Of a stretch of DNA of 38,509 bases, positions 7,889 to 15,299 are shown one piece after another; position 1 is the first letter of the stretch; every line of letters begins with the position of its first letter. Position numbers and translations under genes: made by a program. This stretch comes from Pseudomonas sp. UBA4194. Lineage in GTDB: Bacteria; Pseudomonadota; Gammaproteobacteria; Pseudomonadales; Pseudomonadaceae. Under the pieces are notes generated by a model. That model was given only the letters and a program-made list of their open reading frames with translations. It was not told the DNA's origin and ran no database searches. Location of the stretch: the NCBI RefSeq assembly GCF_002379585.1, contig NZ_DFUE01000056.1, forward strand, positions 5,074 through 43,582, given 5' to 3'.

Positions 7889-9484
7889 ATGAAAACGCTA
7901 TCACTCAAGGCTGCCGTGGCAGCCGCCCTGTTGGGCATCAGCCTGGGCGCCAGCGCCAAGCCGCTGGTGGTGTGCACCGAAGCCAGCCCCGAAGGCTTCG
8001 ACATCGTGCAGTACACCGGCGCGGTCACCGCCGATGCTTCGGCGGAAACCGTGTTCAACCGCCTGGTGGACTTCACCCCGGGCACCACCGATATCCAACC
8101 TGGTTTGGCGAAAAGCTGGGACATCAGCGACGACGGCAAGACCTACACGTTCCACCTGCGCGAAGGCGTCAAGTTCCACACCACCGACTACTTCAAGCCC
8201 ACCCGCAACCTGAACGCCGACGACGTGCTGTGGACGTTCATGCGCCAGCTCGATGCCAAGCATCCCTGGCACGACAAGGCGACCATGGGCTTCCCCTACT
8301 TCGAAGCCATGGCCATGGGCGACCTGATCCAGGGTATCGACAAGGTCGACGACATGACCGTGCGCTTCGTGCTCAAGCGTCCTGAAGCGCCGTTCCTGCG
8401 CGACATGGCCATGGGCTTCACCTCGATCTATTCCGCCGAATATGCCGACCAGTTGCTCAAGGCCGGCAAGACCGGCGACATGAACAGCAAGCCCATCGGC
8501 ACAGGGCCGTTCATCCTGACTCGCTACACCAAGGATGCACAGGTCCGCTTCAAGGCCAACCCCGACTACTACAAAGGCAAGCCGCCGGCCGATCCGCTGA
8601 TCTTCGCCATCACCGTGGACAACAACGTGCGTGCGCAGAAGCTGCGGGCCAACGAATGCCAGGTCGCGGTGTACCCCAAACCCGACGACGTGCCGGGTAT
8701 CAAGGCCGACCCGAACCTGAAGATCGCCGAAATGGATGCCCTGATGACCAGCTATGTGGCCATCAACACCTCCCACAAGTACCTGAGCGACGTGCGCGTG
8801 CGCCAGGCCATCCAGATGGCCTTCGACAAGCCGACCTTCGTCAAGACCCTGTTCGGCGAAGGCAACGCCACGCCAGGCGTGGGGCCCTATCCCACCACCT
8901 TGCTGGGCTACAACGCCGGCCTTCACGATCTGCCCTACGACCCGGACAAGGCCCGCGCACTGCTCAAGGAGGCCGGGGTCCCCGAGGGCACCTCGTTCAC
9001 CATTTTCGCCCGCAACGGCAGCAGCCCCACCAACCCCAACTCCAGCCTCGCGGCGCAATTGTTGCAAGCGGACCTGGCCAAGGTCGGCATCAAGCTGAAT
9101 ATTCGCGTGCTGGAGTGGGGCGAGTTGATCAAACGCCTGAAACTGGGCGAACATGACCTGTCGTTCTATGGCTGGGCCGGCGACAACGGCGACCCGGACA
9201 ACTTCCTCAGTCCCAACCTGACCTGCGAAGCAGCGAAAAACGGCGAAAATGCCGCGCGCTGGTGCAACCCTGCGTTCGATGCACTGGTGAACCAGGCCCG
9301 CGAAGCCACTGAACCGTCAGCGCGCGCGGCGCTCTACGAACAAGCACAAGTCATATTTTTGCAGGAGCAACCTTGGCTGAGCCTGGCGTACCCACGTCTG
9401 TTCACAGCCATGCGCAAGAACGTCGAAGGCTTTCACATAAGCCCGATGACCAATAACAACTTCGCCACCACCCAGGTGAAGTAG
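7889..9484 (+). CDS. dppA: Dipeptide ABC transporter, periplasmic substrate-binding protein (paralog 4, next to the permease genes)
   Basis: A 531-residue DppA-family protein with a signal peptide of about 23 residues (ending GASA) and a mature start KPLVVCTEASPEGFD. It keeps the family landmarks YTFHLREGVKFHTT, NADDVLWTFMRQ, KPIGTGPFILTRY and GDNGDPDNF and the four conserved cysteines. It is the most diverged of the four: the central region (around NASHKYL-type sequence and GEGNATPGVGPYPT) replaces the GAGQ..NAMPPTQWSYD of the others. It probably binds a different peptide class. The position matches dppA4 of P. aeruginosa (PA4502). The permease genes follow after a 77-bp gap carrying a hairpin. 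Confidence 0.92.
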   Translation: MKTLSLKAAVAAALLGISLGASAKPLVVCTEASPEGFDIVQYTGAVTADASAETVFNRLVDFTPGTTDIQPGLAKSWDISDDGKTYTFHLREGVKFHTTDYFKPTRNLNADDVLWTFMRQLDAKHPWHDKATMGFPYFEAMAMGDLIQGIDKVDDMTVRFVLKRPEAPFLRDMAMGFTSIYSAEYADQLLKAGKTGDMNSKPIGTGPFILTRYTKDAQVRFKANPDYYKGKPPADPLIFAITVDNNVRAQKLRANECQVAVYPKPDDVPGIKADPNLKIAEMDALMTSYVAINTSHKYLSDVRVRQAIQMAFDKPTFVKTLFGEGNATPGVGPYPTTLLGYNAGLHDLPYDPDKARALLKEAGVPEGTSFTIFARNGSSPTNPNSSLAAQLLQADLAKVGIKLNIRVLEWGELIKRLKLGEHDLSFYGWAGDNGDPDNFLSPNLTCEAAKNGENAARWCNPAFDALVNQAREATEPSARAALYEQAQVIFLQEQPWLSLAYPRLFTAMRKNVEGFHISPMTNNNFATTQVK

Positions 9485-9493
9485 AAGAAAAAC

Positions 9494-9529
9494 GCCCCGC
9501 GTCGGCGCCCACACGGGCGGACAAGGGGC
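9494..9529 (+). terminator. Intercistronic hairpin between binding-protein gene 4 and dppB
   Basis: GCCCC (9494-9498) pairs with GGGGC (9525-9529), with an inner GTC/GAC and a GCGCCC/GGGCG core around an acac loop. There is no T-tract. Such structures after binding-protein genes in ABC operons commonly slow 3' decay so that the binding protein exceeds the permease; that role is inferred here. Confidence 0.5.
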
Positions 9530-9561
9530 ATGCCTAGCCGGCTGATGAGGTACTACACACG

Positions 9562-10572
9562 ATGTTTAGTTTTATTGCCCGACGTGTGGGATTGCTGATC
9601 CCCACTTTCTTCGGCATCACGCTGTTGACCTTCGCGTTGATACGCCTGATTCCCGGTGACCCGGTCGAGGTCATGATGGGCGAGCGCAGGGTCGACCCCG
9701 AGATGCACGCACAGGCAATGGAACGCCTGGGTCTGAACAAGCCGCTGTACGCCCAGTATCTGGATTACATCGGCAACCTGGCCCAGGGCAATCTGGGCGA
9801 ATCGCTGCGCACCCGGGAAAGTGTGTGGAGCGAATTCACCTCGCTGTTCCCGGCGACGCTGGAGCTGTCCATCGCCGCATTGATCTTCGCCGGGGTCCTG
9901 GGCCTGCTGGCCGGGGTGATTGCCGCGCTCAAACGAGGATCGCTGTTCGACCATGGGGTGATGGGCATTTCCCTGGCCGGTTACTCCATGCCGATTTTCT
10001 GGTGGGGGCTGATCCTCATCATGTTCTTCTCCGTGACCCTGGGCTGGACGCCGGTGTCGGGGCGTATCGACCTGCTTTATGACATCGAGCCGAAAACCGG
10101 CTTCATGCTCATCGACACCTTGTTCAGCGAGGACGAAGGCGCCTGGTGGGATGCCTTGCAGCACCTGATCCTGCCGGCCATCGTGCTGGGGACCATTCCG
10201 CTGGCGGTGATCGCCCGGATGACCCGCTCCTCGATGCTCGAAGTGCTGCGCGAAGACTACGTGCGCACCGCTCGCGCCAAAGGCCTCTCGCCTGCCCGTG
10301 TGGTGTTCGTGCACGGCCTGCGCAACGCGCTGATTCCGGTGTTGACCGTGTTCGGCCTGCAAGTCGGCACCCTGCTGGCCGGCGCCGTGCTGACCGAAAC
10401 GATTTTCTCGTGGCCCGGCATCGGCAAGTGGCTGATCGAAGCCATTGGCGCCCGTGACTACCCCGTCGTACAGAACGGCATCCTGCTGATCGCCTGCCTG
10501 GTGATCCTGGTCAACTTCGTCGTGGATATCCTCTACGGCCTGGCCAACCCACGCATCCGCCATCAGCGTTGA
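9562..10572 (+). CDS. dppB: Dipeptide ABC transporter permease DppB
   Basis: A 336-residue inner-membrane permease, one half of the peptide translocation channel with DppC. It starts MFSFIARRVGLLIPTFFGIT, typical of DppB/OppB, followed by LIRLIPGDPVEVMMGER. It has about six membrane segments and the EAA coupling loop (REDYVRTARAKGL, near residues 229-241), which contacts the ATPases. ATG 9562 follows GAGG at 9547-9550. It is close to the DppB length in other proteobacteria (about 336-339). dppC begins 10 bp after the stop, so the two are translated from one transcript. Confidence 0.95.
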   Translation: MFSFIARRVGLLIPTFFGITLLTFALIRLIPGDPVEVMMGERRVDPEMHAQAMERLGLNKPLYAQYLDYIGNLAQGNLGESLRTRESVWSEFTSLFPATLELSIAALIFAGVLGLLAGVIAALKRGSLFDHGVMGISLAGYSMPIFWWGLILIMFFSVTLGWTPVSGRIDLLYDIEPKTGFMLIDTLFSEDEGAWWDALQHLILPAIVLGTIPLAVIARMTRSSMLEVLREDYVRTARAKGLSPARVVFVHGLRNALIPVLTVFGLQVGTLLAGAVLTETIFSWPGIGKWLIEAIGARDYPVVQNGILLIACLVILVNFVVDILYGLANPRIRHQR

Positions 10573-10582
10573 GACCTACACC

Positions 10583-11494
10583 ATGACTACGAATACGCAA
10601 GCGGCCGCGGTGGACCAAAGCCTGCTCTACCCCTCCCCGTACAAGGAATTCTGGCAAGCGTTCGCCAAGAACAAAGGCGCCGTGGCCGGGCTGATCTTCA
10701 TGCTGATCATCGTGTTCTGCGCGATCTTCGCCCCGTGGGTCGCGCCGCATAACCCCAGCGAGCAATACCGCGACTTCCTGCTGACCCCACCGGTGTGGCT
10801 CGAAGGCGGTCAGTGGCAGTTCATTCTGGGCACCGACGAGTTGGGCCGCGATCTGCTTTCACGGCTGATCCAGGGCTCGCGGCTGTCGCTGCTGATTGGC
10901 TTGTCGTCGGTGGTGATGTCGCTGATTCCGGGCATTCTCATGGGCCTGCTGGCAGGCTTCTTTCCGCGCATCCTGGGGCCATCGATCATGCGCCTGATGG
11001 ACGTGATGCTGGCCCTGCCCTCGCTGCTGCTGGCCGTGGCCATTGTCGCCATCCTCGGCCCTGGCCTGATCAACACCGTGATCGCCATCGCCGTGGTGTC
11101 GCTGCCTTCCTACGTGCGCCTGACCCGCGCTGCGGTGATGGGCGAGTTGAACCGCGACTACGTCACCGCCGCCCGCCTGGCCGGTGCGACGTTGCCGCGC
11201 CTGATGTTCATCACCGTGCTGCCCAACTGCATGGCGCCGTTGATCGTGCAGGCCACCTTGAGCTTCTCCTCGGCGATTCTCGACGCCGCTGCACTGGGTT
11301 TCCTGGGCCTTGGCGTGCAACCGCCGACGCCGGAGTGGGGCACCATGCTGGCCTCGGCCCGCGACTACATCGAACGTGCCTGGTGGGTCGTGAGCCTGCC
11401 GGGTCTGACCATCTTGCTCAGCGTGCTGGCAATCAACCTGATGGGCGACGGGCTGCGCGACGCGCTGGACCCCAAACTCAAGAATGCCGCGTGA
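10583..11494 (+). CDS. dppC: Dipeptide ABC transporter permease DppC
   Basis: A 303-residue inner-membrane permease partner of DppB. A cytoplasmic N-terminus (SLLYPSPYKEFWQAFAKNKGA) leads into a first membrane helix (AVAGLIFMLIIVFCAIFAPWV). The OppC-type motif LGTDELGRDLLSRL follows (near residues 77-91), and then the EAA loop NRDYVTAARLAGAT (near 190). The C-terminus ends GDGLRDALDPKLKNAA, as is usual for DppC. The stop is 10 bp before the start of dppD. Confidence 0.95.
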   Translation: MTTNTQAAAVDQSLLYPSPYKEFWQAFAKNKGAVAGLIFMLIIVFCAIFAPWVAPHNPSEQYRDFLLTPPVWLEGGQWQFILGTDELGRDLLSRLIQGSRLSLLIGLSSVVMSLIPGILMGLLAGFFPRILGPSIMRLMDVMLALPSLLLAVAIVAILGPGLINTVIAIAVVSLPSYVRLTRAAVMGELNRDYVTAARLAGATLPRLMFITVLPNCMAPLIVQATLSFSSAILDAAALGFLGLGVQPPTPEWGTMLASARDYIERAWWVVSLPGLTILLSVLAINLMGDGLRDALDPKLKNAA

Positions 11495-11504
11495 GGAGCC
11501 GACC

Positions 11505-12473
11505 ATGTCACTTTTGAATATCAACAACCTCAACGTGCGCTTCGGCGACGCCAAGGCCGTGCCCGTGGTGGACGGTCTGGACCTCAATGTCGAGAAGGGC
11601 GAAGTGCTGGCCATCGTCGGCGAATCGGGCTCGGGCAAATCCGTGACCATGATGGCGCTGATGGGTCTGATCGATGCTCCCGGCATCGTCACGGCCGATT
11701 CGCTGGTCTTCGACGGCCACGACATGCTCAAGCTCAATGCCCGGCAACGGCGCAAGGTGGTGGGCAAGGACCTGGCGATGATTTTCCAGGACCCGATGAC
11801 CGCGCTCAACCCCAGCTACACCGTGGGTTTCCAGATCGAAGAAGTCCTGCGTCAGCACCTGGGCATGTCCGGCAAGGCCGCACGCCAGCGGGCGCTGGAG
11901 CTGCTCAAGAAGGTGGAGATCCCTGCCGCTGAAAGTCGCCTGGATGCCTATCCGCATCAGCTCTCCGGCGGCATGAGCCAGCGCGTCGCCATCGCCATGG
12001 CGATTGCCGGCGAGCCCAAGCTGCTGATCGCCGACGAACCCACCACCGCGCTGGACGTGACCATTCAGGCCCAGATCATGGAACTGCTGCTCAACCTGCA
12101 GCAAGAGCAGAACATGGGACTGATCCTGATTACCCACGACCTGGCCGTGGTGGCCGAGACCGCCCAGCGCGTGTGCGTGATGTACGCCGGCCAGGCCGTG
12201 GAAGTCGGGCATGTGCCGCAGCTGTTCGACATTCCGGCGCATCCTTATAGCGAAGCCCTGCTGATGGCCATCCCCGAGCACAGCGAAGGCGCCGAGCGCC
12301 TGGCGACCTTGCCCGGTATCGTCCCCGGCCGCTACGACCGTCCGCAAGGTTGCCTGCTGTCGCCGCGCTGCCCCTACGTGCAGGACAACTGCCGCACCCA
12401 ACGCCCGGCCCTGGACCCCAAAGCCCAGAGCCTGGCCCGCTGCTTCTACCCGCTGAACCAGGAGGTGGCGTGA
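11505..12473 (+). CDS. dppD: Dipeptide ABC transporter ATP-binding protein DppD
   Basis: A 322-residue cytoplasmic ATPase. The Walker A is GESGSGKS (near residue 40), the signature is LSGGMSQR, the Walker B is LLIADEPTTALDV, and the switch histidine is in LILITHDLAVV. The C-terminal oligopeptide/dipeptide extension (LLSPRCPYVQDNCRTQRP) has the cysteine pattern that binds an Fe-S cluster in some DppD/OppD proteins. An upstream ATG (11484) lies inside dppC; ATG 11505 follows GAGGAG at 11493-11498 and is preferred. The stop overlaps the start of dppF (TGATG). Confidence 0.95.
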   Translation: MSLLNINNLNVRFGDAKAVPVVDGLDLNVEKGEVLAIVGESGSGKSVTMMALMGLIDAPGIVTADSLVFDGHDMLKLNARQRRKVVGKDLAMIFQDPMTALNPSYTVGFQIEEVLRQHLGMSGKAARQRALELLKKVEIPAAESRLDAYPHQLSGGMSQRVAIAMAIAGEPKLLIADEPTTALDVTIQAQIMELLLNLQQEQNMGLILITHDLAVVAETAQRVCVMYAGQAVEVGHVPQLFDIPAHPYSEALLMAIPEHSEGAERLATLPGIVPGRYDRPQGCLLSPRCPYVQDNCRTQRPALDPKAQSLARCFYPLNQEVA

Positions 12474-13441
12474 TGAGCGTCGTACTGACCGCCCGCGACC
12501 TTACCCGTCATTACGACGTCTCCCGTGGCCTGTTCAAACCGCACGCCGTGGTGCGCGCCCTCAATGGCGTATCGTTCGAACTGGAGGCAGGCAAGACCCT
12601 GGCCGTGGTCGGTGAGTCCGGCTGTGGCAAGTCGACCCTGGCCCGCGCGCTGACCCTGATCGAGGAGCCCTCCTCCGGTTCGCTGCAGATTGCCGGCCAG
12701 GAAGTGGCGGGCGCCAGCAAGGCCGAGCGCAAGCAATTGCGCAAGGACGTGCAGATGGTGTTCCAGAGCCCTTACGCCTCACTCAATCCGCGGCAGAAGA
12801 TCGGCGACCAACTGGGTGAACCGCTGTTGATCAACACCACACTGAGCAAGGCCGAGCGCCGTGAAAAGGTGCAGGCAATGATGCAGCAAGTGGGGTTGCG
12901 GCCCGAGCATTACCAACGCTACCCGCACATGTTCTCCGGCGGCCAGCGCCAGCGCATCGCCCTGGCTCGGGCGATGATGCTGCAACCCAAGGTGCTGGTG
13001 GCGGATGAACCGACCTCGGCGCTCGACGTGTCGATTCAGGCCCAGGTGCTGAACCTGTTCATGGATCTGCAACAGGAGTTCAACACGGCCTATGTGTTCA
13101 TCTCGCACAACCTGGCGGTGGTGCGCCATGTGGCCGATCAGGTGTTGGTGATGTACCTGGGGCGCCCGGCGGAAATGGGGCCCAAGGAGGACATCTATGC
13201 CAAGCCGCTGCACCCCTACACCCAGGCGTTGCTGTCGGCCACCCCGACCATCAAGCCGGACCCGCTCAAGCCCAAGATCAAGATCGTCGGTGAACTGCCC
13301 AACCCGCTGAACCCGCCCTCGGGCTGCGCTTTCCACAAGCGTTGCCCGTATGCCACCGAACGGTGCAGCAGCGAGGTGCCCGAGTTCCGGCAGGTGGAGA
13401 CACGACAGGTGGCTTGCCATTACGCCGAGCAGTTCCTCTAA
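12473..13441 (+). CDS. dppF: Dipeptide ABC transporter ATP-binding protein DppF
   Basis: A 322-residue ATPase that pairs with DppD. The Walker A is GESGCGKS (near residue 46), the signature is FSGGQRQR, the Walker B is VLVADEPTSALDV, and the switch is FISHNLAVV. The C-terminal peptide-transporter tail (GCAFHKRCPYATERCSSEVP) also carries the spaced cysteines. The frame is open upstream to 12350 but that part lies within dppD; ATG 12473 overlaps the dppD stop and has GGAGG at 12461-12465. It is the last gene of the peptide cluster, followed by a REP cluster. Confidence 0.95.
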   Translation: MSVVLTARDLTRHYDVSRGLFKPHAVVRALNGVSFELEAGKTLAVVGESGCGKSTLARALTLIEEPSSGSLQIAGQEVAGASKAERKQLRKDVQMVFQSPYASLNPRQKIGDQLGEPLLINTTLSKAERREKVQAMMQQVGLRPEHYQRYPHMFSGGQRQRIALARAMMLQPKVLVADEPTSALDVSIQAQVLNLFMDLQQEFNTAYVFISHNLAVVRHVADQVLVMYLGRPAEMGPKEDIYAKPLHPYTQALLSATPTIKPDPLKPKIKIVGELPNPLNPPSGCAFHKRCPYATERCSSEVPEFRQVETRQVACHYAEQFL

Positions 13442-13453
13442 CCGCGGTGCGCC

Positions 13454-13635
13454 CTGACGCGGCTTACGCCGCTGCTACATGGCGGGAGCCGGACGCGGCA
13501 TCTCAACCTGTAGCAGCGGCGTGAGCCGCGTCAGGCCCTCAACCGCATCACCCCGGTTGGACCGCGGCGCGGCCGGACGCGGCTTACGCCGCTGCTACAT
13601 CGCGGGAGCCGGACGCGGCTTATGCCGCTGCTACG
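13454..13635. repeat. Cluster of four REP units between dppF and yaaA
   Basis: Copies of the core ACGCGGCTTACGCCGCTGCTAC occur at 13454-13479 (plus), 13509-13534 (inverted), 13574-13599 (plus) and 13611-13635 (plus, with TATGCC). The first two form a perfect inverted pair (CTGACGCGG.. / ..CCGCGTCAG). The linker 'gcgggagccggacgcggc' is repeated at about 13482 and 13602, so the array grew by tandem copying. The inverted pair could end dppF transcription. No gene lies in the 253-bp gap. Confidence 0.8.
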
Positions 13636-13694
13636 GGGTATCGGTGGGGCGGTTATCTCCTTAGAATCCGTGCACGATCCAAGGAGAACGCCCT

Positions 13695-14474
13695 ATGCTG
13701 ATGGTCATTTCCCCAGCCAAGACCCTCGACTTCGAGACCCCGCCGGTTACCAAGCGCCACACTCAACCCCAATTCCTCGACCATTCCCAGGAACTGATCA
13801 CGCTGCTGCGCGAGTTCAGTCCAGCGCAAATCAGTGAACTGATGCACCTGTCCGACAAGCTCGCTGGCCTCAATGCCGCTCGCTTCGGCAGCTGGACACC
13901 GGACTTCACCCCCGCCAACGCCAAGCAGGCACTGCTGGCCTTCAAGGGCGACGTATACACCGGGCTGGATGCCGAAACCCTCGACAAGGCCGGGTTCGAC
14001 TACGCGCAGAAGCACCTGCGCATGCTTTCAGGCCTGTATGGGCTGCTGCGCCCTCTGGATCTGATGCAACCCTACCGCCTGGAAATGGGCACCAAGCTGA
14101 CCAACGCCCGCGGCAAGGACCTCTATGCGTTCTGGGGCGAGCGTATCAGCGAATGGCTGAACCAGGCGTTGGCTGCGCAAGGCGACGACGTGCTGCTCAA
14201 CCTGGCGTCCAACGAGTATTTCTCGGCGGTCAAGCGCAAGGCGCTGGAGGCTCGCGTCATCGACGTCGACTTCAAGGACCTTAAGAACGGCCAGTACAAG
14301 ATCATCAGCTTCTACGCCAAGAAAGCTCGGGGCATGATGGCGCGCTTCGTCATCGACGAGCGCATCGATGATCCCGATGCCCTTAAACGGTTCGATGTTC
14401 AAGGCTATTACTACAGCGCCGAACATTCCAAAACCGATCATCTGGTGTTCCTGCGCGATCATCCCACCGACTGA
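13695..14474 (+). CDS. yaaA: Peroxide stress protein YaaA (UPF0246 / DUF328)
   Basis: A 259-residue cytoplasmic protein matching the YaaA family over its full length (usual size 257-260). It starts MLMVISPAKTLDFETPP and contains FKGDVYTGLDA (near 77), LSGLYGLLRPLDLMQPYRLEMG (split here as LYGLLRPLD and YRLEMG, near 115-135), LNLASNEYF (near 170) and ARGMMARFVIDERI (near 213). In E. coli YaaA lowers free iron during peroxide stress and limits DNA damage; it has an unusual fold and binds DNA. AAGGAG at 13681-13686 precedes ATG 13695. In P. putida KT2440 the yaaA homolog is, from memory, the gene next to algD as here, so this pair seems a stable neighbourhood. Confidence 0.93.
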   Translation: MLMVISPAKTLDFETPPVTKRHTQPQFLDHSQELITLLREFSPAQISELMHLSDKLAGLNAARFGSWTPDFTPANAKQALLAFKGDVYTGLDAETLDKAGFDYAQKHLRMLSGLYGLLRPLDLMQPYRLEMGTKLTNARGKDLYAFWGERISEWLNQALAAQGDDVLLNLASNEYFSAVKRKALEARVIDVDFKDLKNGQYKIISFYAKKARGMMARFVIDERIDDPDALKRFDVQGYYYSAEHSKTDHLVFLRDHPTD

Positions 14475-14496
14475 TAAAGCGTCGATTTCGGTGCAC

Positions 14497-14519
14497 GGGT
14501 GCAAGCACTCGCTGCACCC
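14497..14519 (+). terminator. Hairpin after yaaA (weak terminator candidate)
   Basis: GGGTGCA (14497-14503) and TGCACCC (14513-14519) are perfect arms around a 9-base loop, about 20 bp after the yaaA stop. Only 'tt' follows, so it is a weak terminator at best. Confidence 0.4.
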
Positions 14520-14603
14520 TTCCCCAATTCACCAAAACATCATATTGCGGCAACTGTCAGCAAGCCGGCGTCAAACTAAAGGCATTTCAACAAGTTGGAT
14601 CCG

Positions 14604-14612
14604 GACGAACGG
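14604..14612 (-). promoter_or_regulatory. Far-upstream AlgR binding site of algD (CCGTTCGTC)
   Basis: GACGAACGG on the plus strand is the reverse complement of CCGTTCGTC, the core of the high-affinity AlgR sites of P. aeruginosa algD. It lies roughly 420 bp upstream of the predicted algD transcription start. This is the distance range of the two far-upstream AlgR sites in P. aeruginosa (about -380 to -480). The match is exact over nine bases. Confidence 0.65.
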
Positions 14613-14617
14613 TTTGG

Positions 14618-14675
14618 GATGAATTTTTTTTCGACATTTTTTGAAAATAATTTTGCGTAGTGGCAAAAAACTATC
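14618..14675. promoter_or_regulatory. AT-rich tract in the algD control region
   Basis: Runs such as gaattttttttcgac and ttttttgaaaataattttgc stand out sharply from the GC-rich surroundings, directly downstream of the AlgR site. Such tracts bend DNA and attract IHF or MvaT-type proteins; IHF is known to act at algD in P. aeruginosa. No precise protein site can be assigned here. Confidence 0.4.
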
Positions 14676-14995
14676 GACCCCGCGCAACTCCCTTATACAT
14701 AAGGGCGAAATGGAACAGTGATGTCAAAATGAAACTGCTGGGATCCACCCTGATATTAAACAATTCTTCACCAGTGGCTTTTCGCCTCAGGAACTAAACA
14801 CGATTTCATCTGCTCATACCACCCGTAACGATTCTCGAGCAGCGTGTGAGAGATCACTTACAAGGAGTAGGAAAATAGCTGGACTCAAAACCCAGCAACT
14901 TGCCCCCTACAGTCACCCCGCGTGACTCATGAACATTCTCAGGAGAGAACGCACCACATCATCCTTGACGAGGAGAGGCTTGAGCCTTGTTTACT

Positions 14996-15024
14996 GAACT
15001 TCCGATCCGCGCGTTAGTGCCTGA
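14996..15024 (+). promoter_or_regulatory. Candidate AlgU (sigma-22/RpoE-like) promoter of algD
   Basis: GAACTT at 14996-15001 is the exact AlgU -35 hexamer. An 18-bp spacer and CCTGA (15020-15024) follow, close to the -10 consensus TCTGA. Family spacing is 16-17 bp, so the fit is good at -35 and loose at -10. The transcript would start near 15030 and have a leader of about 270 bases, in line with the long algD leader known in P. aeruginosa. Confidence 0.6.
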
Positions 15025-15142
15025 TTACGTTGATATAAATATAACAATTTCAATGCGCACTGCTGAATGGGAAGTCGTTTTGTAACAGAGGCCGGCTACA
15101 TTTCAGGGCGCGCCGCTATCCGCGGCCATGTGACGCCCACAT

Positions 15143-15165
15143 TGAGTGCATTTCTTGCGCACTCA
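15143..15165 (+). promoter_or_regulatory. Hairpin in the algD leader
   Basis: TGAGTGC (15143-15149) and GCACTCA (15159-15165) are perfect arms around a 9-base loop, inside the predicted untranslated leader of algD. It could affect leader stability or translation. Apart from the elements listed, the 825-bp gap 14475-15299 holds no gene that I can support. Confidence 0.35.
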
Positions 15166-15299
15166 CTACTTATATATGCCTGCGCCCGGACTCTGGCGGT
15201 CTTCCGTCAAACTTCCGAGTGCCTGACTGCGAGTGGTTAATTAAACCGGACTGACTCTTAATGGTTGGAGTCGGCGTGATAACACATGAGGTGAATGGA

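Noticed and set aside
13454..13635. Repeats that could be taken for a CRISPR array
   Set aside because: Units are palindromic REP elements in both orientations with short, partly repeated spacers, and no cas genes are nearby.
15261..15299. algD starting at ATG 15261
   Set aside because: The extra 13 residues are not part of the conserved enzyme; ATG 15300 has a proper ribosome site and puts the catalytic cysteine at 268 as in P. aeruginosa.
14475..15299. A sigma-54 promoter or small RNA gene in the algD upstream region
   Set aside because: No GG-N10-GC element at the right spacing and no T-tailed hairpin that would mark an RNA gene was found.
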